From the NCBI GenBank assembly GCA_947476295.1, contig CANJQC010000003.1:35273-99272 (forward strand): DNA of 64,000 nt, written 5' to 3'. Below, piece by piece: positions 8,554 through 17,502 of the stretch. Under the pieces are notes generated by a model. That model saw nothing but the letters and a program-made list of their open reading frames with translations. It was not told the origin of the DNA and did not search any database. Every line of letters starts with the position of its first letter. Position 1 is the stretch's first letter. Both the position numbers and the translations under genes were made by a program. This stretch comes from Planctomycetaceae bacterium. GTDB lineage: Bacteria; Planctomycetota; Planctomycetia; Planctomycetales; Planctomycetaceae.

Positions 8554-10197
8554 ATGGCTTTCTGGATCACGTTACGAGACCAACTGCTCGCATTGTGGAA
8601 TCGCTGGACGATTGCGCAGCGAGTTGGGTTTTCTGCGGCGGCCGTGGCGTGTGTATCGGCGATCGTCGGTACCATGATCTGGGCCGCACAGCCGGATTAC
8701 GTCGTGATTGCCGGACAGCTGACTCCTCAACGATCGACGGAAATCGCGGGCATTCTGGACACAGAACAGATTCGATACAGTTTGAATTTTTCCGGCTCAG
8801 CCGTTTCAGTTCCCAGCAGCGACGTGGCCAAAGCTCGAATGGCGCTGGCATCGATCTTAAGTCCGGAAAATGAAGCTGATGTTCCGGCTGCCGGACTGTT
8901 TCCCGGTTCGCCTGGAGAGGAAGAAGATCGTCGCCGTGCTGGTCTTGAGAAGCAGATTGAACGTGCCATTAAGCAGATCCGCGGGATTGTCTCGGCGACC
9001 GTCAAAGTGAGTCGCCCTAACCCCAGTCCGTTCGTGACGGATCAGTCTCCTGTCACCGCCGCCGTCGTGATCGAACCACGGGCTGGCGACATTATTTCGG
9101 CGAGTACAGCCAACTCGATCATCGCCGTCGTCGCCGGTTCTGTTCCTGGGCTGACAACTGACAACATTGTGATGACCGATACAAACGGGCGACAATTCGG
9201 CGGTGGCGCTGGTATGGAGAGCGAACTGGCGTATCAACTCAACTATCGTCAGCAAAAAGAAGCCTATTTCGTGCAGCGAATTGAAAGTCATCTGAATCGG
9301 ATTCGAGGCGTGCAGGCTTCGGTTGTTGTGGCAGCGGAAATCGACTTCAATCAACGCACAACGACCAACAGCAAGATTGATTCGGAGAGCAAAGTCAAAC
9401 TCACTTCGAGACTTAATTCGGTAGTAACAAAAGGTCCAAAAATTGCTCCTGCTGGAGGTGTCGGAGGAGTCACCGGTGAGGCTTCGAACACTCCCGCCGG
9501 TCCCAAGATGCCGGATGACAATACTGGAAGTTCCACGTCGGAAGACATCGACGAGACCTTTGCGTACCCCGAATCGCAGGAAACGATCACATTCACTGGC
9601 GGCGATATCGTTCGGCTGAGTGTTTCAGCAGTCGTAGATCTCACAAATGCCACTGAAGCTGCATCTGATAATCCGGAGAACACTGGCACGGCGACTCCTC
9701 CGGCTGCCACGCTCACAAAAGATGACATCGAGAATCTAATCAAGAGTGCTGTCGGCTTCAGTCAAACTCGCGACGATCAGATTGAAGTGATTCTGGCTGC
9801 CCTAGAGCCGTTCGAAACGACGGAACCAGCTACTCCTAGCTTCGTTTGGGAAAAGTGGCAGCCGCTGCTTCAGTCAGTATCTCTTGGACTGGCGGCGATG
9901 CTTGCGTTCCTGATTGGCATGATGCTGATGAAACGCATGAAACCGATCGTCATTCCCGAAGCTACAGGACGCGGTGTTTCACTCGCAGACGCGCGTCGGC
10001 TGGCAACAATTTCTGCACAGGCAAAGGCACACCCTGAAGTGGTTGCAAGCATACTTACAGCATGGCTCAATGAGCAGGAAGCCAACGCTGCGGATGGGAA
10101 GTCCGAGACCTCGACTGGCATTCTCCGCACGCCGTCTGCCACGGTGGGCGGCGTGTCGGGAGCGAAATCAGTGAATCCGGTCGCGAGGGCGGCATAG
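8554..10197 (+). CDS. fliF: flagellar M-ring protein FliF
   Basis: Forms the MS ring in the inner membrane, the base for rod and C-ring assembly. The protein is 547 aa with two membrane segments: residues ~26-46 (FSAAAVACVSAIVGTMIWA) and ~435-458 (LGLAAMLAFLIGMMLM). Between them lies the periplasmic ring-building region, with EKQIERAIKQIRGIVSATVKV and a Ser/Thr/Pro-rich loop at ~290-330. The cytoplasmic tail after the second segment would bind FliG. The order flgBC-fliEFG is standard. Confidence 0.95.
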   Translation: MAFWITLRDQLLALWNRWTIAQRVGFSAAAVACVSAIVGTMIWAAQPDYVVIAGQLTPQRSTEIAGILDTEQIRYSLNFSGSAVSVPSSDVAKARMALASILSPENEADVPAAGLFPGSPGEEEDRRRAGLEKQIERAIKQIRGIVSATVKVSRPNPSPFVTDQSPVTAAVVIEPRAGDIISASTANSIIAVVAGSVPGLTTDNIVMTDTNGRQFGGGAGMESELAYQLNYRQQKEAYFVQRIESHLNRIRGVQASVVVAAEIDFNQRTTTNSKIDSESKVKLTSRLNSVVTKGPKIAPAGGVGGVTGEASNTPAGPKMPDDNTGSSTSEDIDETFAYPESQETITFTGGDIVRLSVSAVVDLTNATEAASDNPENTGTATPPAATLTKDDIENLIKSAVGFSQTRDDQIEVILAALEPFETTEPATPSFVWEKWQPLLQSVSLGLAAMLAFLIGMMLMKRMKPIVIPEATGRGVSLADARRLATISAQAKAHPEVVASILTAWLNEQEANAADGKSETSTGILRTPSATVGGVSGAKSVNPVARAA

Positions 10198-10216
10198 TAC
10201 GGTGTAGAGTCAGTCG

Positions 10217-10296
10217 TGGGGCGGGCTTCCAGCGTGCCATTCATTTCTGACCAACTTGTGTTCAAGACAAATTTTGCAGGCTGGAAGCCTGCCCCA
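10217..10296. repeat. inverted repeat between fliF and fliG
   Basis: Two 21-nt arms, TGGGGCGGGCTTCCAGCGTGC (10217-10237) and GCAGGCTGGAAGCCTGCCCCA (10276-10296), are reverse complements at 19 of 21 positions, separated by about 38 nt. This GC-rich palindromic form recurs in planctomycete genomes as a dispersed intergenic repeat (family knowledge). In the fliF-fliG transcript it would form a strong hairpin and could set differential expression. Confidence 0.7.
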
Positions 10297-10316
10297 TAGT
10301 CAACCACGGACGGAAA

Positions 10317-11351
10317 ATGGATCGCGAACGTCAAACATTCGAACTGCTTCAACTGCTCGGTGACGACGTAGCTGAAGTCGTTTTGTCGCGACTTCAGCCT
10401 GAACGAGCGGCCATGCTTCGTTCCGGAATGCAGTCGGACAAGACACGTCGTTCGACAATTGGGAGACAACGCGCAGTGCTCGACGATTTTGACTGCTTTT
10501 TTCAGTTCGCACTCAAGTCATTGCCCAAAGAGTCACGCGAAGACATCGAGATTACGAATTCAGACTTTGGTTCAAGCTCAGCCTCTGTCGCTGAATCATC
10601 AGATGTGTCTCCGGATACAGATCCCGGTGACGACGCTGACAACTCAACATCCGCGACTTCAGAGCAATCTCCAGCGGCAGCACCTAAGCTCACCGGAATT
10701 CCGCTGCTGGATCTGCAGACTCTAAGCGTGCATCAGCTTGCATTGGCCCTGTCCTCCGAGCAGCCGCGAACGTGTGCGATACTGATGAGCAATCTTCCGG
10801 CGAAACTAGCGGGCGATATCCTGAGTTTGCTCAAGGCGGAAAATCAAAATCTGGTTATGAGGGAACTGACGAAAGAACAACACGCTCCGGAAGTTCTGAT
10901 CGAACGCATCGCCAAGGCAACGTTCGTGCGAGCCCGTCAGTTGCCAGCCGATCCTCCGGACACGCGAGATCATGCGGACCGTGTAGCCGAAGTACTGCGA
11001 AGTGTCCCAAAAGCAGGCCGTCGGAATATGCTGGCCGTGATTGAAGAACAAGATCCGGACCTGGCCAAGTCGTTGCTGACGCGTATCTATCGTTTCGACG
11101 ACATAGCAACGCTAAAAAAGACAGTTATTCAGCGGGTTTTGGGCGAAATTGACAGCGCCAATCTGACGACAGCGCTGTACGGAGCAGAGCAGGAAATCAC
11201 GGATGCTGTCTTTGCGAATCTGTCGAAGCGAGCACGCCAGACAATCGAAGAAGAAATGCAGTTCATGTCAAACATGACCGAGTCGCGGATTCAACAGGCA
11301 CGCGATTCCATCGCAGAAATCATTGCAAAGATCGATATGGAAAGTGAATGA
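10317..11351 (+). CDS. fliG: flagellar motor switch protein FliG
   Basis: C-ring subunit linking FliF to the stator and switch. The protein is 344 aa. The N-terminus contains LLQLLGDDVAEVVLSRLQPE, followed by an unusual Ser/Asp/Pro-rich acidic linker at ~80-120. The middle domain (LALALSSEQPRTCAILMSNLPAKLAGDIL) and the C-terminal charged-helix domain (IPEDxx-like region replaced by DIATLKKTVIQRVLGEI) follow. C-terminal similarity to FliG is clear (TALYGAEQEITDAVFANLSKRA, EEEMQFM). It lies between fliF and fliH. Confidence 0.9.
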   Translation: MDRERQTFELLQLLGDDVAEVVLSRLQPERAAMLRSGMQSDKTRRSTIGRQRAVLDDFDCFFQFALKSLPKESREDIEITNSDFGSSSASVAESSDVSPDTDPGDDADNSTSATSEQSPAAAPKLTGIPLLDLQTLSVHQLALALSSEQPRTCAILMSNLPAKLAGDILSLLKAENQNLVMRELTKEQHAPEVLIERIAKATFVRARQLPADPPDTRDHADRVAEVLRSVPKAGRRNMLAVIEEQDPDLAKSLLTRIYRFDDIATLKKTVIQRVLGEIDSANLTTALYGAEQEITDAVFANLSKRARQTIEEEMQFMSNMTESRIQQARDSIAEIIAKIDMESE

Positions 11352-11397
11352 CGGTGAGCGAAATCGCGATAGCCGCCGGTAACTGTTCTTGAAAACG

Positions 11398-11428
11398 CAG
11401 CAGAACACCGGCGCTTGGTGCCATACAG
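11398..11428 (+). repeat. 31-nt dispersed repeat, copy A (before fliH)
   Basis: CAGCAGAACACCGGCGCTTG and the following GTGCCATACAG match a second copy before fliJ at 24 of 31 positions. Both copies lie in the leader of a downstream fli gene. They contain short palindromes, so this is probably a mobile intergenic repeat; a regulatory role cannot be excluded. Confidence 0.55.
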
Positions 11429-11449
11429 CTCACAGGACCATCTAGAATC

Positions 11450-12280
11450 ATGTCCACACTTCGAATTAAACTCAATCGCTCACCTCGCACGATCACCGTG
11501 GGTAACAGGACGGTGTCTGTTCCACGCATTTCGTGCGCTCAGCGCTCGCCGGAGCTGAACGCAGCGGCTGCACCCGCTGCAAAAGCATCCCACGGCAGTT
11601 CACCGGCGCCACGGCCAAAGTCCGCTTCTGTCGCCACCGTGATCACAAACCCTGTCGATCGATCTATGACTCCGTTGTCAAAATCCAACGCCGTGCCTGT
11701 GCTTTCAAACTCGGCGCATGAAGTCGTGACGGCGGAAGAAGTCGGTCTGGGTGGGATTGATCCTGATGAAATCAGTCGACTGCAACAACTGCTCGGCGAT
11801 GCTTCGGAAGCCGTCCTTGAGTTACAGACACAGCATCGGCAATCGCTTGGTGAAATGCAGGAAGTCGCCGTCGAACTTGCCACCGCCGCCGCGTCATGGT
11901 TGGTGGGCGTTGCTCTTGATCGAGACCTGTTTGCTGTCGATGATCTGATTCTGAAGGCGCTCGAACATCTGGAGCTGAATCAGTCTGTCAAGGTACGGCT
12001 GAACCCGGCAGACCATGACCTGTTATACACATTGCTTAGAGATCCCGTCAGCCAGAAGCAGTTGGATCAGTTGTTGTGTTTGAAGGACGAATCAATTTCG
12101 CGCGGTTCTGTTCGAGTGGAATCCGGACGGCGAATTCTGTTGACAGAGATGGACTCGCGGCTGGAAAAAATCCGCCGGACATGGATGGAGAAACTTGATG
12201 ACTCTCAGATTGAACGTCGCGGAGATGGCTCAGGTACCCGGACATTGCGCCGCTTTCCGGAACGTCGGGAAACTGCGTAG
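11450..12280 (+). CDS. fliH: flagellar assembly protein FliH
   Basis: Negative regulator and stator of the FliI export ATPase. The protein is 276 aa with a low-complexity Ala/Ser/Pro N-terminal ~90 residues. A helical region follows (ISRLQQLLGDASEAVLELQTQHRQ), then the FliH/HrpE-type C-terminal domain (VELATAAASWLVGVALD... KVRLNPADHDLL). The family assignment rests on this C-terminal pattern and on position immediately before fliI. Its 3' end overlaps the fliI start by more than 80 nt, an unusually long overlap. Confidence 0.85.
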   Translation: MSTLRIKLNRSPRTITVGNRTVSVPRISCAQRSPELNAAAAPAAKASHGSSPAPRPKSASVATVITNPVDRSMTPLSKSNAVPVLSNSAHEVVTAEEVGLGGIDPDEISRLQQLLGDASEAVLELQTQHRQSLGEMQEVAVELATAAASWLVGVALDRDLFAVDDLILKALEHLELNQSVKVRLNPADHDLLYTLLRDPVSQKQLDQLLCLKDESISRGSVRVESGRRILLTEMDSRLEKIRRTWMEKLDDSQIERRGDGSGTRTLRRFPERRETA

Positions 12281-13517
12281 CGTTCGCGGATTGATGCGAG
12301 CGGACATGCAAGCGTTCGTTGGGGAAACCTGCTCTATTGGCCTCCAGAACGGCGACCAATTGATGGCGGAGGTGGTTGGTTTTGACGAAACCGAATCGCA
12401 ACTGATGTGTTTTGACAGCACAGCTGGACTGCATCCCGGTCTCGAAATCACAGGTACCGGCTACAGCCGCGCTGTACCAGTTGGCAATGGTCTTTTAGGG
12501 CGAGTCATTGATGGTATCGGCCGACCGATCGACGGACGTGGTCCACTGCGCGTTCGACGATGGCGACCTGAGTCCGCCAAGGTACCCGATGCAATGCAGC
12601 GTACACGCATCACCGAACCGCTTGTTACCGGTCAGCGCGTGATTGACGGTTTACTCACGATTGGTCGGGGGCAGCGCGTTGGTCTGTTTGCTGGCAGCGG
12701 TGTCGGCAAAAGTACGCTCATGGGTGAGATCGCCAAGAGCGCAGAATCGGACGTGAACGTCATTGCAATGGTCGGCGAACGTGGACGTGAAGTGCGACCC
12801 TTCATTGAAGATTGCCTCGGCGATCTGGGCCTTGCACGATCTGTCGTCGTCGTGGCGACGTCCGATCAGACGCCATTGATGCGAATTAAGGCGGTTCTCA
12901 CGGCGGCGACCATCGCGGAAGAATTCCGTGATCAGGGAGCCCATGTGTTGTTCTTTCTTGACAGTCTCACACGACTGGCAATGGCACAGCGAGAATTGGG
13001 GCTGTTGCTGGGAGAACCTCCGGGATCGCGTGGTTATCCACCCTCCGTGCAATCGTTACTTGCGAGCGTACTTGAACGGCTGGGGTGCGGTGAGGTTGGA
13101 GCTATAACTGGACTCATTACGGTTCTGGTCGATGGTGACGATATGGACGAACCAATCACCGATGCTGCACGTGGAATTCTCGATGGTCACATTGTCCTGA
13201 GCAGAAAACTTGCCGCTCAGGGCCATTATCCTGCTGTTGATGTGCTGCCCAGCGTCAGCCGAGTCTTCCGGGAAGTCACAACTGAAGAACATCAAAAGAA
13301 CGCCACCAAGCTTCGCTCGTTGCTGGCCACACATGCGGAGATCGCCGACCTCATTCAGATCGGAGCTTACAAAGCTGGAACTTCGCAGCAGGTGGATCGT
13401 GCTGTCCAGATTATTCCTGCCGCAAAGCGATTCCTGCAACAGAGCGTTAATCAGAAAACTGGATGGCAGGAGACTCAGGCACAATTGAAAACCCTTGCCG
13501 CAGCCTGGCCTTGGTAA
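12198..13517 (+). CDS. fliI: flagellum-specific ATP synthase FliI
   Basis: Export ATPase of the flagellar type III secretion apparatus, about 439 aa. Walker A is FAGSGVGKST and Walker B is HVLFFLDSLTRLAMAQRE. The conserved GDDMDEPI and DGHIVLSR segments are present, and the C-terminal helical domain is complete. The track starts at TTG 12195; the adjacent ATG 12198 is used here. A downstream start would shorten the fliH overlap, but the N-terminal RLNVAEMAQV could be genuine beta-barrel sequence. Confidence 0.95.
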   Translation: MTLRLNVAEMAQVPGHCAAFRNVGKLRSVRGLMRADMQAFVGETCSIGLQNGDQLMAEVVGFDETESQLMCFDSTAGLHPGLEITGTGYSRAVPVGNGLLGRVIDGIGRPIDGRGPLRVRRWRPESAKVPDAMQRTRITEPLVTGQRVIDGLLTIGRGQRVGLFAGSGVGKSTLMGEIAKSAESDVNVIAMVGERGREVRPFIEDCLGDLGLARSVVVVATSDQTPLMRIKAVLTAATIAEEFRDQGAHVLFFLDSLTRLAMAQRELGLLLGEPPGSRGYPPSVQSLLASVLERLGCGEVGAITGLITVLVDGDDMDEPITDAARGILDGHIVLSRKLAAQGHYPAVDVLPSVSRVFREVTTEEHQKNATKLRSLLATHAEIADLIQIGAYKAGTSQQVDRAVQIIPAAKRFLQQSVNQKTGWQETQAQLKTLAAAWPW

Positions 13518-13574
13518 GCGAATGTGCGGCACGGCGCTATCCCCCCGGTATCTGTTCAATCAAATACGGCGACA

Positions 13575-13605
13575 CAGCAAAACACCGGTGGCTGGCGCCA
13601 TTCCG
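13575..13605 (+). repeat. 31-nt dispersed repeat, copy B (before fliJ)
   Basis: CAGCAAAACACCGGTGGCTG and the following GCGCCATTCCG form the second copy of the repeat seen before fliH. ACCGGT and TGGCGCCA are perfect short palindromes within it. It fills much of the 110-bp fliI-fliJ spacer. Confidence 0.55.
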
Positions 13606-13627
13606 TTCATCTACAGACACATTTCCA

Positions 13628-14089
13628 ATGAAACGATTTATATCACGATACGAACGAATTCGCCACTTGAGGGCGCAGCAGGAAGACGCCTGCCGCGCTG
13701 CCGCTGCAGCATGCAACGCGGAACGAACGGTTGCGGAAGAACATCGGAACGCGGTACGACAATGGCTGAATACAGTTCACCGCAACGCGGCACGCGATCT
13801 GGCAAATGGCCTGAGCGGCGGGGTTCTCGTTTCAATGACCAGCATGATGGAATACGGTGGACAAAAATTGCAGAGCGCTAAAGAAGCTCTGAACACGGCT
13901 GAAGAAAATCTGCGGTTAGCTCTGCAACAGCACAGTCAGGCTCGAGCCGAATTGAAGATCATGGAAGAAGTCATCCATCGGGAACAAACAGAACATCGAC
14001 GGGAACAACTGAAACGCGAAGAAATTCAAATGCAGGAGCAGGCATCGCAGGCTTACTACCGGATGCAGGAAATCAGGAGTGAACAATGA
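13628..14089 (+). CDS. fliJ: flagellar export chaperone FliJ
   Basis: A two-helix coiled-coil chaperone of about 153 aa that works with FliH/FliI at the export gate. The N-terminus FISRYERIRHLRAQQEDACRA and the Glu/Gln/Arg-rich second helix are FliJ-like. The track ORF begins far upstream at 13463, inside fliI; ATG 13628 is the natural start. Its stop overlaps the next start by 4 nt, indicating coupling. Confidence 0.85.
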   Translation: MKRFISRYERIRHLRAQQEDACRAAAAACNAERTVAEEHRNAVRQWLNTVHRNAARDLANGLSGGVLVSMTSMMEYGGQKLQSAKEALNTAEENLRLALQQHSQARAELKIMEEVIHREQTEHRREQLKREEIQMQEQASQAYYRMQEIRSEQ

Positions 14090-15273
14090 AGAAAATTCTT
14101 GGCCTCGTGCTGTACGCTGCGGTGATGTTCGGTGTGACTGCCGGACTTGGCATGTTCATGATGAAGAAGAATGCACCGCATGGAAGTGATCTTGCGGAGA
14201 ATGGTGCAGAGCATATCGACTCGGAGCGTGATGCCGCCGGACACTCCACTGGCGATTCGACTGATAGCGAATCCGGGACAACTCATGTTCAGACCGTTGA
14301 TGCTTCGTCGTCGCATAGTGGTGGCCATGCCACGGTGGCAGACTCGCATGCTCAGACAGGAGGTCACAGCGATCTGCAGCTTCCCGTCGCCATTCGAAGC
14401 TCGCCAATGAGCGTTGAAGAGATCGTCCGCATGGGATTAAGCCTGAAGTCGCGGGATGAGTCCCTCCGACAGCGAGAATCGTCACTGAAAGATGCAGAAT
14501 CTCAGCACCGTCTGATTCATGCGGACGTGGAAGGCGCTCAGCAGGAAGTAGAAAACCTGCTGGCTCAGGCAAACGATCAACGCGCGGCAATCGAGGAATT
14601 GGTCGCGCGGATGAATACTCAGAAAGAAGCGGTGAGCAATGAACGGCTGGCAATCGTCAGCGAAAAGCAACAGCTACACGCTGATCGCGAAAAGCTGGAC
14701 ATCGACCGCGGGCAACTGGAGGCTCAGAAAATCGCGTTGGCTGAGAACGAAACCGAACTGCAGCTCAAACGCCGCGAACTGGACAACGACCGGCAGCAGT
14801 TTGATAACGACCGCACCAAAATTACGGTCGATGGCGACAAACTCGTCAAGGATCGTGATAAATGGGTGATGGAAGTTGAACGCATGAACCTTGAGAAACA
14901 GGAGCTTGCTGCAGAGAAGGAACGAATCCGGGTCGAACGCGCAACGCTGGAGCAGGAAAAACGACTTCTGGCCAGTACGCCCGGTGCGGCTGCACTGCCG
15001 TCACAAAAGAAGCCACTTGATGCGGCATCCGCGAAGCAGAATCTCAAAGAACTCATAGAGATGTTTGAAGGCATGAGTCCCGAAACAGCCGCCAGCACAA
15101 TCAAAGCGCTTTCTACCGATGGTAAAACCGACATGGTGGTCGATGTTCTTGTACAGTTGGACGAGCGTAAAGCCTCCGCCATTCTCGAAGCCATCGCTGA
15201 TGAGAATCTTGTGAGCGAGTTCCTTATAAAGATCAATAGTCGCCACAGTCAACCCAAGGCGGCGAAGAAATAG
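14086..15273 (+). CDS. MotE-like coiled-coil protein with MgtE-N-type C-terminus
   Basis: A 395-aa protein with an N-terminal membrane segment (LGLVLYAAVMFGVTAGLGMFMM) and a His/Ser-rich stretch to ~110. A very long coiled coil (~120-300) has repeated LELDRGQLE-like heptads. The C-terminal ~70-residue domain (LIEMFEGMSPETAASTIKAL ... ASAILEAIADENL) resembles the MgtE N-terminal/FliG-like fold found in MotE. MotE chaperones MotC in rhizobia, and similar genes sit after fliJ in many bacteria. The coiled coil is much longer than in a standard MotE. A role at the motor or stator is inferred from position. Confidence 0.75.
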   Translation: MKKILGLVLYAAVMFGVTAGLGMFMMKKNAPHGSDLAENGAEHIDSERDAAGHSTGDSTDSESGTTHVQTVDASSSHSGGHATVADSHAQTGGHSDLQLPVAIRSSPMSVEEIVRMGLSLKSRDESLRQRESSLKDAESQHRLIHADVEGAQQEVENLLAQANDQRAAIEELVARMNTQKEAVSNERLAIVSEKQQLHADREKLDIDRGQLEAQKIALAENETELQLKRRELDNDRQQFDNDRTKITVDGDKLVKDRDKWVMEVERMNLEKQELAAEKERIRVERATLEQEKRLLASTPGAAALPSQKKPLDAASAKQNLKELIEMFEGMSPETAASTIKALSTDGKTDMVVDVLVQLDERKASAILEAIADENLVSEFLIKINSRHSQPKAAKK

Positions 15274-15375
15274 CGCAGCACGCACGATGGGCAAAAGGCA
15301 TGCGTCCTATACGACCTCCAGCCCCCATATCGCTTTCCTTTTGCCAGCAGCCCACATCCGATTGGATCAAATCGC

Positions 15376-15645
15376 ATGGACACACTCAACGTTGTCGAAA
15401 TCGGTCAGGATTTCCTGCTCACAGCCATGTGGCTTTCCGGGCCCGCGATTGCCGTCAGTCTCGTCGTCGGTTTGATGATCAGTTTGGCGCAAACGGTGAC
15501 CAGCGTCCAGGAGCAAACGCTTTCGTTTGCTCCCCGCATCGTCGCTGTCGGCGCGGTGATGCTGCTGACATTGCCATGGATGCTGCAGCAGTCGTCCGCG
15601 TTTACCATGCGCATGATGGAACGATTGCTGCAGGTGACGCAATGA
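15376..15645 (+). CDS. fliQ: flagellar biosynthesis protein FliQ
   Basis: An 89-aa export-gate subunit with two membrane helices. The diagnostic pattern is GPAIAVSLVVGLMISLAQTVTSVQEQTLSF followed by a second hydrophobic helix. The ORF is open in another frame from 15300, but ATG 15376 gives the canonical N-terminus. It overlaps fliR by 4 nt. fliP, normally immediately upstream, is not here. Confidence 0.95.
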   Translation: MDTLNVVEIGQDFLLTAMWLSGPAIAVSLVVGLMISLAQTVTSVQEQTLSFAPRIVAVGAVMLLTLPWMLQQSSAFTMRMMERLLQVTQ

Positions 15646-16427
15646 TCGATGCAGGCAACTCAATTACCGCGGCGATGGTCTTGGCATCATTGCTGATCTT
15701 TTTTCGAGTCAGTGCGTTCATCGTTTTTCTGCCGCCCTTGAACGGTCAGGGAGTCCCGGCTACGGTCAAGATCGGACTGTCCGTGGCGATCACTTTCCTG
15801 CTGGCAAATCGCTATGCCCCCGTATTAGCGTTGTCGCTGGATATGCCTGCCAATGGTGCCGGTGCATGGCTGGAACTTGCGTTTCTGGGGATTCGAGAGA
15901 CGGCGTTGGGCGCCGGTCTGGCATGGCTGTTCAGCCTGTGTCTGGTTCCCGTGCGAATCGCTGGGGCCTGGATTGCTCAGGAAATGGGCCTGACACTTGG
16001 TGGACTTTCTTCGCCGATGGACCAACAGCCCAGCAATGTGATCTCAACAATGCTGGAAGCATTCAGCATCATTATGTTTTTCGTGCTGGACCTGCATCAT
16101 ATCATGCTCTATTCCCTTGGTCAGTCGTTTGCCATTCGTCCGGCGGCTGGTGCTTGGTCCATGCCCTCGTGGGAAACCGTCGTCTGGAGCGTGACGCACG
16201 CCGTGGACGATGGATTTCTGATTGTCGCCCCGATTGGGATCTTACTTTTCGTCGTGGCCCTCACGATCCTGATCACAATGCGCACGGCGCCACAGTTTAA
16301 TTTCATGTCTTACGGGATGACGCTGCGACTGGCTGCGGGTCTCGGCGGGTTGATCATGTTCCTGCCGGAAGTCTGCGGAGCTATCCAGCAACTGCTGTAT
16401 CGCGCTGGTCAGGGAGTCACAAGCTGA
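15642..16427 (+). CDS. fliR: flagellar biosynthesis protein FliR
   Basis: Integral membrane export-gate protein of about 261 aa with at least five hydrophobic helices. Conserved segments include SAFIVFLPPLNGQGVPATVKIGLSVAI, GAWIAQEMGLTLG and the FliR-typical LDLHHIMLYSL. The track merges it with an upstream extension from 15300. The real start is the ATG overlapping the fliQ stop. flhB follows after 1 nt. Confidence 0.94.
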   Translation: MIDAGNSITAAMVLASLLIFFRVSAFIVFLPPLNGQGVPATVKIGLSVAITFLLANRYAPVLALSLDMPANGAGAWLELAFLGIRETALGAGLAWLFSLCLVPVRIAGAWIAQEMGLTLGGLSSPMDQQPSNVISTMLEAFSIIMFFVLDLHHIMLYSLGQSFAIRPAAGAWSMPSWETVVWSVTHAVDDGFLIVAPIGILLFVVALTILITMRTAPQFNFMSYGMTLRLAAGLGGLIMFLPEVCGAIQQLLYRAGQGVTS

Positions 16428-16428
16428 A

Positions 16429-17502
16429 ATGGCAGATATCGAACATCATGGTACCGAAGCACCAACACCACGGCGACGTGAGCAGGCACGCGAAGATGGC
16501 CAGGTTGTCCTCAGTACAGATCTGACGGCCGCCGTCGCACTGTTGACCGGCTGCGCGATTCTCCTCTGGACCGGCAGCACGCTCGGCGCTCGCCTGATGA
16601 ATGGATTTCGTGAGTGGATGACGGATGTTCCCGGCTCAGAATGGAATGAATGGAACGTGACGCTGGGGGCTCGCTGGATGTCCGCAGAATTGGCGGGAAT
16701 CTGTGGCTTTTTTGTACTGGCGATCCTGTCGATCGGCCTTGCGTTTGGATTTGCGCAGGTCGGATTCATAATTTCGTTCAAACCTCTGGCGCTCAAGTGG
16801 GATCGGCTGATCCCTGAAAATCCATTTTCAAAACTAATCTCGATGGACTCGGGTATCAAGGGCATTCTGAACGCAATGAAGGTCACGCTCCTGCTGGGCA
16901 TTTCGATACTGATGATATGGCTGCGACGCGGTGAATTGTCGGTTCGCAATTTCGGATCAATCGATGCGGTCGCTGCGTACGCTTGGAAACTCGGACTTAT
17001 GATTTGCATGGCAATGGCCGGAGTTTCCGTCGGACTGGCCCTCGCGGACTATCTAATCAAGTGGTTCCGCCAGGAGCAGAAGCTCAAAATGACTCGGGAA
17101 GAAATCAAACAGGAACAGAAAGACGATAGCGGCGATCCTCACGTCAAAGCAGCGGTTCGGAGAAAGCAAAGAGAGGCCAGAAAGCAACAGTCGGTGAAGG
17201 ATGTGCCAAAGGCCGATTTGATTTTGACGAACCCTACGCACCTTGCGATCGCGATTCAGTACCAGCCCGGAAAAATGCGTGCTCCAAAGATCGTGGCCAA
17301 AGGCGCAGGAGTCTTTGCACAGAATATCATTCGGATCGCAAAGGAAAACAAGATTCCCGTCATGGAACGCAAACCACTGGCGCGCGCGCTGTTCAGGATC
17401 GTCGATGTCGGTCAAGAAATCCCGTTCGAATTCTTCCGCGCGATCGCTGAGATCCTTGCACAGATTTACAAAGCAAAAAATGGGGCCGGGACTCGTGTCT
17501 GA
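16429..17502 (+). CDS. flhB: flagellar biosynthesis protein FlhB
   Basis: Export-gate switch protein of 357 aa. The N-terminus EAPTPRRREQAREDGQV is diagnostic. Four membrane helices are followed by a cytoplasmic domain with the autocleavage motif NPTH at about residue 268 (ILTNPTHLAIAIQY), which controls substrate specificity switching. VMERKPLARALF and a complete C-terminus follow. It is tightly coupled to fliR. Confidence 0.96.
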   Translation: MADIEHHGTEAPTPRRREQAREDGQVVLSTDLTAAVALLTGCAILLWTGSTLGARLMNGFREWMTDVPGSEWNEWNVTLGARWMSAELAGICGFFVLAILSIGLAFGFAQVGFIISFKPLALKWDRLIPENPFSKLISMDSGIKGILNAMKVTLLLGISILMIWLRRGELSVRNFGSIDAVAAYAWKLGLMICMAMAGVSVGLALADYLIKWFRQEQKLKMTREEIKQEQKDDSGDPHVKAAVRRKQREARKQQSVKDVPKADLILTNPTHLAIAIQYQPGKMRAPKIVAKGAGVFAQNIIRIAKENKIPVMERKPLARALFRIVDVGQEIPFEFFRAIAEILAQIYKAKNGAGTRV

